NCBI GenBank assembly: GCA_949840605.1
Contig: CATKXN010000002.1
Coordinates: 1-62,322 of the forward strand
Length of the DNA: 62,322 nucleotides
Direction of reading: 5' to 3'
From: an uncultured Alistipes sp.
GTDB taxonomy: Bacteria; Bacteroidota; Bacteroidia; Bacteroidales; Rikenellaceae
Numbering within the stretch: the first letter of the stretch is position 1; every line of letters starts with the position of its first letter. Shown here in pieces: positions 43,522 through 52,383 of the stretch. The notes under the pieces are model-generated. The model saw only the letters and a program-made list of their open reading frames with translations. It did no database searches and was not told the DNA's origin. A program made the translations under genes and the position numbers.

Positions 43522-45510
43522 TTAGTTGTCCAGCTGTGCGTAGCGTTTCAGCACCTCGTAGGCTTCGGTGATTCCGAGTTCGCCGGCTTTCGAGATATCG
43601 AGACAGCCCTTGCGGGTGTCCTTCATGAATATCTGGATGACACCGCGGTTGTAGTATGCTTCGGCGAACGCCGGGTTCAGTTCGATGGCCTTCGAATAGT
43701 CCTCGTAAGCCTCCGGCAGACTGCCCGAAAGGGCCAGCAGGTTGGCGCGGTTGTAGTAGGCGTGGGCGAAGTCGGGGAAGAGCTTGACGGCCTTGTTCAG
43801 GTCGGCCACGGCCTCGTCGTAGCTGTACGTGCGTTTCGAATTGTTGTTCAACCGGTTGGCGGGGTCCGAGTCGATCGTGATCCGCTGGTACGAATTGTCG
43901 ATCGACGAGATGAAGTCGATCATTTCGGCGCGTGTCGTCGAGCGGTTCAGGTAGAGGAACGGGTTCGACGGATTGAGCTCGATGGCCGACGAATAGGTGT
44001 TCACCGAATTGGTGTACTGTTTGATGAGCGACTGCGTGACGCCGCGTTCGAAGAGCACCGTCCACGAGGGATTGCTCGCATTGAGCTCCTGGACGTACTG
44101 CTTGTCGAGCAGCACGAGCGAGTCGGCCGCGATGTTGCTTTCGCGGCACGAGAGGGTGAGGTATTCGTTGTCGATGCGCTTGCGGAAATCCTCCACGCGC
44201 TGCAGGTGGTAGGGCCTGGCGGCCGGCACCGTGTCGGCGTGCATCAGCGTGAATTTGAACAGGGGAAGCAGGCGCATCTCCTCGCGGCCGCCGTTGTGGC
44301 CCGTGATGCGGTCGAAGCTGCCGCCCGCGAACTTGCTGTCGAACGACAGCAGGCGGTCGAAACGCTGCGTGGTGTCGGCGTAGATCGAATAGGTGCTGTC
44401 GCTCAGGCGCGAACGGTATTCGGCGATCTTCTGCTGGGCGGTCGCGCGGTCGGACTTGGCTCCCTGCGGGTCGTTCAGGTATTCGCGAAGACGTCCGCGG
44501 TAGATGTAGGCGTTGGCGAAATCGGGATAGAGCTCGATGGCCGACGTATAGTCCGCCACGGCCTGCTCGAGCTCGCCCAGCTGGGCGTGGACGCCCGCCC
44601 GGTTATAGTAGACCAGCACGTTGTTGGGCGAGTAGAGCGCCACCTTGTCGTAATCTTCCAGGGCGCGGTTGTAGTCGCCGATCTGCGTGCGCAGCATGGC
44701 GCGGTTGAAATAGGTCAGCGAGTTGGTCGAGTCGAGCTGGATCACCTTGTCGAAATCCGCGAGCGCCTGCATCGGGCGGTTGGTGGCGTTGTAGACCAGC
44801 GCGCGGTTGAAGTAGGAGAGCAGGTAGGTGGAATCGCACGAAATGGCCTTGTTGAAATCCGCCTCCGCCTCCTTGTACTGCTCCTGTTGCAGGTGCAGTC
44901 CTCCGCGGCGGTTGTAGCCGTTGGGATTTTCGCGGTTGGTGCGGATCGCGGTGTTGAAATTCTCGTAGGCCCGCGTCGTGTCTTTCAGGTGCAGGTAGCT
45001 GAGGCCCCGGCAGATGAAGGCGTCGGCCACCTTGTTCTCCTGGCGGATGAACTTGTCGAAATCCTCGATGGCCTCCTTGAACTGCTGGTTCAGCAGGCGC
45101 GTCACGCCGCGGCTGTAATAGGGGCTCGGCAGGTCGGGACGCAGCTCGATCGCCTCGCGGAAATCCCGCAGGGCGTCGTCGTAGTTGCCCAGCCGCGAGC
45201 GGGTGATGGCGCGGTAGGTGTAGGCCTGCGTATAGACGGGATTCAGCCGGATGGCGGTCGAAAAATCGGCCTCGGCGCCCAGCAGGTCGTCGAGGTTGTA
45301 TTTGGCGATGCCGCGCAGGAAGTAGCCTTCGAAGGCGTCCTCGTCGAAGCGCAACAGCGTGTTCAGGGTGCGGATGGCTTCCTGGTAGTCGTTGTTCATC
45401 ATCGACGAACGGCCCATCCAGAAGAAATACTCCCGGTTGTACTGTGCGCGCGCCTTCATGCCGCACAGCAGGGCGGCTCCCAGTATGATTCCGAAGATGA
45501 ATTTCCGCAT
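43522..45510 (-). CDS. secreted tetratricopeptide-repeat protein
   Basis: A signal peptide (MRKFIFGIILGAALLCGMKARA) precedes 640 residues dominated by canonical 34-residue TPR units such as AYTYRAITRSRLGNYDDALRD, PYYSRGVTRLLNQQFKEAIED, LTYFNRAMLRTQIGDYNRAL and AYYNRANLLALSGSLPEAYE. A 120-residue non-repeat insert lies at about 370-490. It is likely a periplasmic scaffold; no enzymatic domain. It sits between era and the MFS gene. Confidence 0.88.
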   Translation of the reverse strand: MRKFIFGIILGAALLCGMKARAQYNREYFFWMGRSSMMNNDYQEAIRTLNTLLRFDEDAFEGYFLRGIAKYNLDDLLGAEADFSTAIRLNPVYTQAYTYRAITRSRLGNYDDALRDFREAIELRPDLPSPYYSRGVTRLLNQQFKEAIEDFDKFIRQENKVADAFICRGLSYLHLKDTTRAYENFNTAIRTNRENPNGYNRRGGLHLQQEQYKEAEADFNKAISCDSTYLLSYFNRALVYNATNRPMQALADFDKVIQLDSTNSLTYFNRAMLRTQIGDYNRALEDYDKVALYSPNNVLVYYNRAGVHAQLGELEQAVADYTSAIELYPDFANAYIYRGRLREYLNDPQGAKSDRATAQQKIAEYRSRLSDSTYSIYADTTQRFDRLLSFDSKFAGGSFDRITGHNGGREEMRLLPLFKFTLMHADTVPAARPYHLQRVEDFRKRIDNEYLTLSCRESNIAADSLVLLDKQYVQELNASNPSWTVLFERGVTQSLIKQYTNSVNTYSSAIELNPSNPFLYLNRSTTRAEMIDFISSIDNSYQRITIDSDPANRLNNNSKRTYSYDEAVADLNKAVKLFPDFAHAYYNRANLLALSGSLPEAYEDYSKAIELNPAFAEAYYNRGVIQIFMKDTRKGCLDISKAGELGITEAYEVLKRYAQLDN

Positions 45511-45556
45511 ATCCGAATTTTCGTTTGCTCTTAAAACGGCCTTTCCGTTCGATTTA

Positions 45557-46438
45557 TTATTCCTGTTCGTACCCGAAACGGCGCAGCTGGCGTTCGTTGT
45601 TGCGCCAGTCGTCGCTGACCTTGACGAAGAGCTGCAGGAAGACCTTTTTGCCCAGGAACTGTTCCATGTCCTCGCGGGCCGTCTGACCCACTTTTTTGAG
45701 TTTTTCGCCCTTGTGTCCGATCAGGATGCCTTTCTGCGAGTCGCGGGCCACGTAGATCGTCGCCGCGATGCGGTCGATCGTCGGTTCCTCCTTGTAGCTC
45801 TCGATCTCGATCTCGCAGCAGTAGGGGATCTCCTTGTCGTAGAACTTGAGGATCTTTTCGCGGATGATCTCCGAGGCGAAGAAGCGCAGGGTCTTGTCCG
45901 TGAGCGTATCTTTGGGGTAGAACGCCGGGCCTTCGGGCAGCAGTTCGAGGATGGTCCTGAAAAGCCCCTCGACGTTGAAATTCTCCTTGGCCGACACCGG
46001 GACGATCCGCGCCCCGGGAATCTCGGCCTGCCATTTGTCCACCAGCGCGTCCAATGCTTCGGGCGTCGAAAGGTCGATCTTGTTGATGACGACGACGGTC
46101 GGTATGCCGCTCTGGTTGATGCGTCCGATGATCTCGGCCGAGCGGTCGCTCCGTTCGACGGTGTCCGTGACGTAGAGGATCACGTCGGCGTCGGTCACGG
46201 CCCCGGTCACGAACTTCATCATCGACTCCTGCAGTTTGTACGAGGGTTTCAGGATGCCCGGCGTGTCGGAGTAGACGATCTGGAAATCCTCGCCCGAGAC
46301 GATGCCCATGATGCGGTGGCGCGTGGTCTGCGCCTTGGAGGTGATGATCGAAAGCCGTTCGCCGACCAAAGCGTTCATCAGCGTCGATTTGCCCACGTTG
46401 GGGTTGCCGATGATATTTACGAAGCCCGATTTATGCAT
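45557..46438 (-). CDS. era: GTPase Era
   Basis: Essential small-subunit assembly GTPase that binds the 16S rRNA 3' end. The 293 residues show G1 GNPNVGKST, the switch region with TTRHRIMG, G3 DTPG, G4 NKID and G5 VSAKE, then a C-terminal KH domain with ILIGHKGEKLKKVG. Length and order match Era exactly. It starts 21 bases after a TATCTTTG box and probably leads the era-TPR-MFS series. Confidence 0.97.
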   Translation of the reverse strand: MHKSGFVNIIGNPNVGKSTLMNALVGERLSIITSKAQTTRHRIMGIVSGEDFQIVYSDTPGILKPSYKLQESMMKFVTGAVTDADVILYVTDTVERSDRSAEIIGRINQSGIPTVVVINKIDLSTPEALDALVDKWQAEIPGARIVPVSAKENFNVEGLFRTILELLPEGPAFYPKDTLTDKTLRFFASEIIREKILKFYDKEIPYCCEIEIESYKEEPTIDRIAATIYVARDSQKGILIGHKGEKLKKVGQTAREDMEQFLGKKVFLQLFVKVSDDWRNNERQLRRFGYEQE

Positions 46439-46458
46439 TGGAATTCTATTTTGAACAA

Positions 46459-46466
46459 CAAAGATA
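46459..46466 (-). promoter_or_regulatory. -7 box (TATCTTTG) of era
   Basis: Exact TAnnTTTG on the minus strand, 20 bases before the era ATG. No TTTG at the expected -33 position. Confidence 0.65.
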
Positions 46467-46586
46467 GGTTTTTTATCGAATTTATCCTATATTTGTTCTA
46501 TAATATCCCGAAATCGCGTAGCCTATGGAACGATAGAAACTTTGGATTTTACGGCCGCTGCGGCGGCACAAGACATGTAAATACAT

Positions 46587-46621
46587 AAAAAACAGGAGTA
46601 CCTAAAAGTACTCCTGTTTTT
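46587..46621. terminator. bidirectional terminator downstream of ffh
   Basis: AAAACAGGAGTAC, loop CTAAAA, GTACTCCTGTTTT: a perfect 13-bp stem with A- and T-runs. It ends ffh on the minus strand, and could also end a short plus-strand transcript from the orphan TATATTTG box at 46488-46495. The rest of the 46439-46642 gap contains no ORF. Confidence 0.9.
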
Positions 46622-46642
46622 GAATTCGATGGTAATTCATAT

Positions 46643-47968
46643 TTACCGCCTCCGCATCATGCCTGCGGGCATCTTCAGATTGCCGCCTGCGACGGTCTTC
46701 ATCATCTTGCGCGTGTCGTCGAACTGCTTCATCAGGCGGTTCACGTCGGCCATCGTCGTGCCCGAACCCTTGGCGATGCGTTCGCGCCGGCGGGCGTTGA
46801 TGATCTCGGGGTGCTCGCGCTCCGCAGGGGTCATCGACGAGATGATCGCCTCGGTCTGCTTGAACACGTCGTCCGGAATGTCCACGTTCTTGAGCATCTT
46901 GCCCATGCCGGGGAGCATCGACGCCAGGTCCTTGAGGTTGCCCATCTTCTTGATCTGCTGGATTTGGGAGATGAAGTCGTTGAAGTTGAACTGATTCTTA
47001 ACCAGCTTCTTCTTCAGCTTGCGGGCCTCCTCCTCGTCGAACTGCTCCTGCGCGCGCTCCACGAGCGACACGACGTCGCCCATGCCCAGGATACGGTCGG
47101 CCATACGCTCGGGGTGGAACACCTGCAGGGCGTCCATCTTTTCGCCGCTCGAAATGAACTTGAGGGGCTTATCGACCACCGAACGGATCGAGATGGCCGC
47201 ACCGCCGCGGGTGTCGCCGTCGAGCTTCGTGAGGACCACGCCGTCGAAATCCAGCCGTTCGTTGAACTCCCGGGCGGTGTTCACGGCGTCCTGACCCGTC
47301 ATGGCGTCGACGACGAAGAGCGTTTCCGACGGTTTCACGGCGGCCTTGATGGCCGTGATCTCCTGCATCATCGCCTCGTCCACGGCCAGACGTCCCGCCG
47401 TATCGACGATCACCACGTTGCAGTTGTGCTGACGGGCGTACCGGATACCGTTCTCGGCGATCTGCACCGGGTTTTTGTTGCCCTCCTCGGTGTAGACCTC
47501 CACGCCGATCTGTCCGCCCAGCACCTTCAGCTGGTCGATGGCCGCGGGACGGTAGACGTCGCCCGCCACCAGCAGCACCTGACGGCCCTTCTTGCTCTTG
47601 AGCATCGCGGCCAGCTTGCCCGAGAAGGTGGTCTTACCCGAACCCTGCAGACCCGCGATCAGGATCACGGCCGGCGTGCCTTCCAGCTTGATGTCCGTGG
47701 CCGTGCCGCCCATCAGTTCGGCCAGCTCGTCGCGGACGATCTTGGTCATCATCTGCCCCGGCTTGACGGCCTTGAGCACGTTCTGGCCCAGGGCTTTCTG
47801 CTTCACCTCGTCGGTGAATGACTTGGCGACCTTATAGTTGACGTCGGCGTCGATCAGCGCGCGGCGAATCTCCTTGAGCGTCTCCGCGATGTTGATCTCG
47901 GAGATGCGGCCCTCGCCCTTGAGGATTTTGAACGACCGTTCGAGTTTATCCGTTAAATTTTCAAACAT
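46643..47968 (-). CDS. ffh: signal recognition particle protein Ffh
   Basis: GTPase that binds SRP RNA and signal sequences and delivers nascent membrane proteins to FtsY. From MFENLTDKLERSF the 441 residues comprise an N domain, the G domain (GLQGSGKTT P-loop, VDTAGRLAVDEAM, TKLDGDTRGGAAI) and a Met-rich M domain (MGNLKDLASMLPGMGKMLKN, RERIAKGSGTTMADVNRLMKQF). The upstream Met at 48016 adds 16 unrelated residues and overlaps a -7 box, so it is rejected. Its RNA partner lies at 16620-16713 in this window. Confidence 0.97.
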   Translation of the reverse strand: MFENLTDKLERSFKILKGEGRISEINIAETLKEIRRALIDADVNYKVAKSFTDEVKQKALGQNVLKAVKPGQMMTKIVRDELAELMGGTATDIKLEGTPAVILIAGLQGSGKTTFSGKLAAMLKSKKGRQVLLVAGDVYRPAAIDQLKVLGGQIGVEVYTEEGNKNPVQIAENGIRYARQHNCNVVIVDTAGRLAVDEAMMQEITAIKAAVKPSETLFVVDAMTGQDAVNTAREFNERLDFDGVVLTKLDGDTRGGAAISIRSVVDKPLKFISSGEKMDALQVFHPERMADRILGMGDVVSLVERAQEQFDEEEARKLKKKLVKNQFNFNDFISQIQQIKKMGNLKDLASMLPGMGKMLKNVDIPDDVFKQTEAIISSMTPAEREHPEIINARRRERIAKGSGTTMADVNRLMKQFDDTRKMMKTVAGGNLKMPAGMMRRR

Positions 47969-47998
47969 AATTCCTGGAATTTTCCCCGCAAAGATAAT

Positions 47999-48006
47999 CA
48001 ATAATT
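47999..48006 (-). promoter_or_regulatory. -7 box (TATCTTTG) of ffh
   Basis: Exact TAnnTTTG on the minus strand, 30 bases from the chosen start codon. It decides the start at 47968. Confidence 0.65.
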
Positions 48007-48088
48007 CACAAAGCACAATCCGCCGCCGGATTTTTGTTAGATAGCGGAAAAAGCCTTATGTTTACGACCGGAATCTTACAACCGTGCA

Positions 48089-48805
48089 ATGAAGAAACTT
48101 CTTTTCCTGCTGCTGGCAGCCGCGACCGGGACGGCCTCTGCCCAACCCGCCCCCGTATATCCCGGCGAGCGCGAGATGCCTGCCGTGCCGAAGACCTTCG
48201 ACAACGAGCTGGGCGTGCGCTACGGCGCGCAGATTTATGTAAGCGACGGGCGGGGCCCCGAATTGCAGGCCCTTTCGATCGACTACGCTCGTTACAATTT
48301 CTACAACATCGGGTTCAGGACGGGCCTGAACGTCTTTATCGACGAAGAGACAAACGGCTATTTTTCCGTGCCGCTGCAATTCACCTGGCGTTCTCCGCGT
48401 TTTCGTGCGACGGGATATGCGTCCGAAGACCGGGGCTATTATTATAACCACGAATATTATCCCGACGACAGGTCGATGGACGGCAGCTATTTCCTGAACC
48501 TGCTGCTCTCGATCCTTCCTTCGGCATTCGAGGCCCACGCAGGCTTCACCCCGGGACTGATGTGCGGTCCGTTTTCGCCCGGCGACTACGGGCCGATCGA
48601 CCCTTCCCGGGCACCTTATACCGTGCGGCAGCGTTTCTCCTGCACGTTCGACGCGGGCGTGCGGCTGATCATCCCGATCTGGCGCTTCAACCTCTTCGGC
48701 GATTTCACCTACCATTGCTACCTGACCGACAATTTCCGGGCGGGGGAGTTCCGGCCCTCGCGCTCCTACATGGGGTTGGGCGCGGGTCTGTCGTTTAATT
48801 TTTAG
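48089..48805 (+). CDS. small outer-membrane beta-barrel protein, family unknown
   Basis: A Sec signal peptide (MKKLLFLLLAAATGTASAQ) is followed by 218 residues of alternating beta strands (LGVRYGAQIYVSD, YFSVPLQFTWRSPRF, FSCTFDAGVRLIIPI, FNLFGDFTYHCYL) ending in GAGLSFNF with terminal Phe, as for an 8- to 10-strand barrel. I do not recognise a named family. It converges on the DUF4294 gene, with only five bases between stop codons. Confidence 0.75.
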   Translation: MKKLLFLLLAAATGTASAQPAPVYPGEREMPAVPKTFDNELGVRYGAQIYVSDGRGPELQALSIDYARYNFYNIGFRTGLNVFIDEETNGYFSVPLQFTWRSPRFRATGYASEDRGYYYNHEYYPDDRSMDGSYFLNLLLSILPSAFEAHAGFTPGLMCGPFSPGDYGPIDPSRAPYTVRQRFSCTFDAGVRLIIPIWRFNLFGDFTYHCYLTDNFRAGEFRPSRSYMGLGAGLSFNF

Positions 48806-48810
48806 GGGAT

Positions 48811-49389
48811 TTACCGGAGCAGTCCGGCCTCATAATAAACGACGATCTGTTCGATCATCCGGTCTTCGCCCTCCTTGTCGTACTGCGACTTGAGGTCCTG
48901 GCCGAAGATTTTCGAGATGCCCTGCCAGAATCCCGCCACGAAGCCGCCTCGGAACTCTTTCAGCACCTCGTAGGCCGTGTATTCCGTTTCGCGGTCGATG
49001 AGTTTCAGCAGCACGCGGCCCTGCGTGCGGGTCATGCGTTTCAGCACGGGGGTGTATTCGTCCTTGATCTCGTGGTAAATCTGCTTGATGTACTCTTTCT
49101 GCGCCTTCTTGGTCGGCAGGCGCGTCAGCTCCGCCTCCATCGCCGCCATCTTGGCCCGGGCGATCTTGGCGATGGGGTAGACCTTCTTCACGGCGTCCAC
49201 CAGCCGGCGGTAACGCCTCAGGTCCACCGGACGGCTGAAAACGTAGACCGGCAGGATGTGGACCAGCGGGATCGAATCGCCTTTCTCGACCGCCCACTCC
49301 TGGTGCCAGAAGCCGCGCCCGCCCTGCGCCTGCGCCTCGGGGAGCGCGGCGACGCATAAGACAGCGAACAGGAACAGCCATTTTTTCAT
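48811..49389 (-). CDS. DUF4294 protein, secreted
   Basis: A 192-residue protein with signal peptide MKKWLFLFAVLCVAALPEAQAQ. The mature part carries the DUF4294 signature: GDSIPLVHILPVYVFSRPVDLRRYRRLVDAVKKVYPIAKIA is present in split form (KGDSIPLVHILPVYVF, then RRYRRLVDAVKKVYPIAK). Function is unknown; the family is specific to Bacteroidota. The long upstream extension of this frame is only antisense to the thioesterase gene. A TACCTTTG box lies 29 bases upstream. Confidence 0.88.
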   Translation of the reverse strand: MKKWLFLFAVLCVAALPEAQAQGGRGFWHQEWAVEKGDSIPLVHILPVYVFSRPVDLRRYRRLVDAVKKVYPIAKIARAKMAAMEAELTRLPTKKAQKEYIKQIYHEIKDEYTPVLKRMTRTQGRVLLKLIDRETEYTAYEVLKEFRGGFVAGFWQGISKIFGQDLKSQYDKEGEDRMIEQIVVYYEAGLLR

Positions 49390-49406
49390 TGTCGGCGGAA
49401 AAATCG

Positions 49407-49425
49407 TACCTTTGCGACAAAGGTA
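49407..49425. promoter_or_regulatory. palindromic divergent promoter: TACCTTTG-CGA-CAAAGGTA
   Basis: Two perfect TAnnTTTG boxes in opposite orientation, three bases apart, form a 19-bp palindrome. The plus box (49407-49414) serves the thioesterase-VanW genes; the minus box (49425-49418) serves the DUF4294 gene. No consensus TTTG is seen for either at normal spacing. Confidence 0.7.
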
Positions 49426-49464
49426 ATTATTTATCGCAATAACGATATCCGTAAAACGATTATT

Positions 49465-49839
49465 ATGCTTGAAAAAGGACTTTCCGCCCGCAGCGCCGTG
49501 ACCGTGGCCCCGGGCAATACGGCCGCCGCGATGGGTTCCGGCGATCTCGATGTATTCGCCACGCCTGCGATGGTGGCGCTGATGGAGAACGCCGCGATGA
49601 CGGCCGTGGCATCCGAGCTGCCCGAAGGCTCGACCACCGTCGGTGCCGAGATGAACGTCACGCATATCAAACCCTCGGGGCTCGGGGCGGAGATCACCGC
49701 CACGGCCGTGCTGACTGAGGTCGAAGGGCGCAAGCTGACCTTCAACGTCGGGGCCCGCGACGCCGGGGGGATGATCGGCGAGGGCGTCCACATCCGCTAC
49801 GTCGTGGACCGCGCGAAATTCACGGCCAAACTCGGCTGA
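49465..49839 (+). CDS. hotdog-fold thioesterase (fluoroacetyl-CoA thioesterase-like)
   Basis: A 124-residue single hotdog domain. DVFATPAMVALMENAAMTAVASELPEG is the central helix with the catalytic Glu, GAEMNVTHIKPSGLGAEITATAVL the following strands, and GEGVHIRYVVDRAKFTAKL the end. This matches the FlK-like/YbgC-neighbour thioesterase group of Bacteroidota; the acyl-CoA substrate is unknown. Only two bases separate it from the VanW gene, so the two are co-transcribed. Confidence 0.88.
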   Translation: MLEKGLSARSAVTVAPGNTAAAMGSGDLDVFATPAMVALMENAAMTAVASELPEGSTTVGAEMNVTHIKPSGLGAEITATAVLTEVEGRKLTFNVGARDAGGMIGEGVHIRYVVDRAKFTAKLG

Positions 49840-49841
49840 CG

Positions 49842-50669
49842 GTGGAGCAGACTGCGTCCCGGCCCCTGAAACGCTCGCGGCTGCGCCTCTGGTGCGGCCG
49901 GCTGTGGTACACCTTCCTGCGCTACGGAACATGGTATTTCGGCGGACTGCGCTTCGCCCGGAAAGCCTCGGCTCCGGGGTGTCCCCATCTGCATTTCCGT
50001 CACCGAACACCGCTCCTGCGCAGGCTGAAAGACGTGGACATGCAATACCAGTACAACAAGATCACCAACCTTCGGCTGGCCGCCGCTCGACTTGACGGCG
50101 TGGTCCTGCGCCCCGGCGAAACGTTCAGCTACTGGCGGCTGATCGGGCGTCCGACGCGCCGCAAGGGCTATCTCGACGGCATCGTCCTCTTCTGCGGCAC
50201 CTTCCGTCCGGGCGTCGGAGGCGGCTTGTGCCAGCTGTCCAACCTGATCTTCTGGATGACGCTCCACACGCCTCTGACCGTCGTGGAACGCTACCGCCAC
50301 TCCTACGACGTCTTTCCTGACAGCGGCCGCACGCAGCCTTTCGGCAGCGGCGCCACGTGTGTCTATCCCTACCGCGACCTGATGATCCGCAACGACACGC
50401 AGACCACTTTCCGGCTCCACGTCACCGTCGGCGAGGAGTGCCTCGAAGGGGAGTGGCGGGCCGACCGGCGTCCGGAGTTCGCCTACCGCATCGTCGAGCG
50501 CGACCACTGCATGAAGAGCGAGTGGTGGGGCGGTTACAGCCGCCACAACCGGCTTTTCCGCGAGGTGTACGACACCGAGGGGCGCTGCGTCGACGTGCAG
50601 TACATTACCCGCAACGACGCACTGATGATGTATTCGCCGTTCCTCTCCGAAACGACCGGAAAGCCGTGA
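49842..50669 (+). CDS. VanW-family protein
   Basis: A 275-residue protein from a GTG two bases after the thioesterase stop. The VanW region is evident: LRLAAARLDGVVLRPGETFSYW, GYLDGIVLFCGTFRPGVGGGLCQLSNLIFWMTLH and HSYDVFPDSGRTQPFGSGATC. VanW proteins occur in some vancomycin clusters but have no proven biochemical role; no other van gene is nearby, so resistance should not be assumed. No signal peptide is obvious. Confidence 0.88.
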   Translation: MEQTASRPLKRSRLRLWCGRLWYTFLRYGTWYFGGLRFARKASAPGCPHLHFRHRTPLLRRLKDVDMQYQYNKITNLRLAAARLDGVVLRPGETFSYWRLIGRPTRRKGYLDGIVLFCGTFRPGVGGGLCQLSNLIFWMTLHTPLTVVERYRHSYDVFPDSGRTQPFGSGATCVYPYRDLMIRNDTQTTFRLHVTVGEECLEGEWRADRRPEFAYRIVERDHCMKSEWWGGYSRHNRLFREVYDTEGRCVDVQYITRNDALMMYSPFLSETTGKP

Positions 50670-50706
50670 TACGAACCAGCGGGACCGCAGCCCCGCCCGT
50701 TTCGGC

Positions 50707-52065
50707 TTAAAGTCCGACGATCAGGTGTTCGAGCCAGATCACTGCGATACCCGCCGCATAGCCGGCCAGGGCCGGCAGCGAGATGCGTTTGAGATACCAG
50801 CCGAAATTGATCTTTTCGAGCCCCATCGCCACGACGCCCGCCGCCGAACCGATGATCAGCAGGCTTCCGCCCACGCCGGCGCAGAAGGTCAGCAGATGCC
50901 AGAACAGGCCGTCCTGCACGAAGCTCTGCGCGAAGGCCGGATCGGCGCTCGCGGCCGCAGTTGCGGCGTCGGCAACGGGGAACATGCCCATGCAGGCGGC
51001 CACCAGCGGTACGTTGTCCACCACCGACGAGAGCAGGCCGATGGCCCCCGCGACGGTGAATACCTCGTGCACGTTCTTGTCCAGCCAGTCGGCCATGTCG
51101 GTCAGCACGCCTCCGGTCTGCAGGGCGCCTACGGCCATCAGGATACCGAGAAAGAAGAGGATCGTCGGCATGTCGATATGTTTCAGCACCTTCGACACGC
51201 GCGGCTGGATCGACTCCTCCATGTTGCGGATGCTGCGCTTGCGGTCGTAGATGATTTCGGTCAGTATCCACATGAATCCCAGCGAGATCATCATGCCCAT
51301 GTAGGGCGGCAGTCCGGTGAGGCTCTTGAAGATCGGTACGAACAGCAGGCTCAGCACGCCCACGATGAGGATGAACCTGCGCAGGCGCGGCCCGATGCAC
51401 TCGGGACATCCCGTTGCCAGGGCCTGGGCGCCGACCGGAGCCGCCGTTCTGTCGGCGATGAAGCGACTGGCGAGGGCCGTGGGGATGACCACCGATACCA
51501 GACACGGCAGGAAGAGGTTGGCGATCAGGTTCGCGGCCGTGACGTTGCCGCGCATCCACAGCATGATGGTCGTCACGTCGCCGATGGGCGACCAGGCGCC
51601 GCCGCTGTTGGCCGCGATGACGATCACGCCGGCGAATATCCACCGCTCCTGCTGGTCGGCGATCAGTCTCCTCAGCAGCATGATCATGATGATCGTGGTG
51701 GTCATGTTGTCCAGCGTGGCCGACATGAAGAAGGTGATGATCGCGAGCAGCCAGATCAGTTTGCGCGTGTTGCGCGTGGTGATGTGGTCGGTGATGACGC
51801 CGAATCCCCCGTAGCTGTCGATCAGGTCCACGATGGTCATGGCGCCGATCAGGAAGACCAGAATCTCGCAGGTGTCGCCCAGCTGGTCGACCAGTTCCTG
51901 CTGGATCTTGGGATCGTTGCCCAGGAGGCTGAAGACGGTCCAGATGGCACCCGCCATGAGCAGCGCGACGGCCGATTTGTCGATTTTCGTTTTATGCTCG
52001 AGGGCGATGAACAGGTAGCCCGTCACGAAGAGCAGAATCATTGCTGGAATCATAATCGTATGCAC
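50707..52065 (-). CDS. nhaD: Na+/H+ antiporter, NhaD type
   Basis: An inner-membrane antiporter of 452 residues with about twelve helices. NhaD-type marks are AMTIVDLIDSYGGFGVI, FFMSATLDNMTTTIIMIMLLRRL (conserved D-N-M-T-T) and IVIAANSGGAWSPIGDVTTIMLW (N-x-G-G-A-W-S-P-x-G-D-V-T-T). It exchanges Na+ or Li+ for protons and helps with pH and salt balance. The second Met (52053) is an alternative start. It is divergent from the tRNA-Gln gene. Confidence 0.92.
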   Translation of the reverse strand: MHTIMIPAMILLFVTGYLFIALEHKTKIDKSAVALLMAGAIWTVFSLLGNDPKIQQELVDQLGDTCEILVFLIGAMTIVDLIDSYGGFGVITDHITTRNTRKLIWLLAIITFFMSATLDNMTTTIIMIMLLRRLIADQQERWIFAGVIVIAANSGGAWSPIGDVTTIMLWMRGNVTAANLIANLFLPCLVSVVIPTALASRFIADRTAAPVGAQALATGCPECIGPRLRRFILIVGVLSLLFVPIFKSLTGLPPYMGMMISLGFMWILTEIIYDRKRSIRNMEESIQPRVSKVLKHIDMPTILFFLGILMAVGALQTGGVLTDMADWLDKNVHEVFTVAGAIGLLSSVVDNVPLVAACMGMFPVADAATAAASADPAFAQSFVQDGLFWHLLTFCAGVGGSLLIIGSAAGVVAMGLEKINFGWYLKRISLPALAGYAAGIAVIWLEHLIVGL

Positions 52066-52097
52066 TTAGTTATACGGGAGCATTTTTTGTACCCGAG

Positions 52098-52128
52098 ATT
52101 GGAAATTGCGATTTTTTGATTATCTTTG
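52098..52128 (+). promoter_or_regulatory. promoter of tRNA-Gln
   Basis: ATTG (52098-52101), 19 bases, TATCTTTG (52121-52128): one mismatch to consensus in the -33 element. The tRNA begins 22 bases downstream. Confidence 0.7.
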
Positions 52129-52150
52129 TCATCGCTTTCGAGCGAATGTT

Positions 52151-52221
52151 TGAGCTGTGGTGTAATGGTAACACAGCAGATTTTGGTTCTGTCGTTCTGG
52201 GTTCGAATCCCGGCAGCTCAA
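52151..52221 (+). tRNA. tRNA-Gln (anticodon TTG)
   Basis: Cloverleaf with acceptor stem TGAGCTG/CAGCTCA, D arm GTGT...CACA, anticodon stem CAGA/TCTG around loop TTTTGGT (anticodon TTG), and T arm with GGTTCGAATCC. The discriminator is A at 52221 and CCA is not encoded. An intrinsic terminator follows. No integrase or repeated 3' end is next to it. Confidence 0.93.
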
Positions 52222-52251
52222 CGATCGTAGCCGTAAGGCTCAATAAAAATG

Positions 52252-52293
52252 GATGTGGTAATGCGTTACGCAGGTTACCACATCTGTTTTTTT
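52252..52293 (+). terminator. terminator of tRNA-Gln
   Basis: GATGTGGTAA pairs with TTACCACATC, with TGCGT/ACGCA inside the loop, followed by seven T. The remaining bases to 52383 contain palindromes (TGGCGCA/TGCGCCA) but no gene. Confidence 0.85.
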
Positions 52294-52383
52294 CGTATCT
52301 CCGGAGGAGTTTTGGCGCAGGGTTATTGCGCCACCGGTCGAAACGGCGCGTGTTACGCCGAAGGCGTGCGCCGTAACATAAAA

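Noticed and set aside
43426..45534. 702-codon plus-strand frame over the minus-strand TPR gene
   Set aside because: Val/Arg/Gly-rich repetitive product mirrors the TPR repeats on the other strand.
49842..50669. VanW gene as evidence of a vancomycin-resistance cluster
   Set aside because: No vanA-, vanH-, vanX- or vanS/R-like gene nearby; VanW proteins are common outside resistance clusters.
52151..52221. tRNA-Gln as an integration site
   Set aside because: No integrase, no repeated 3' tRNA segment and normal core genes on both sides.
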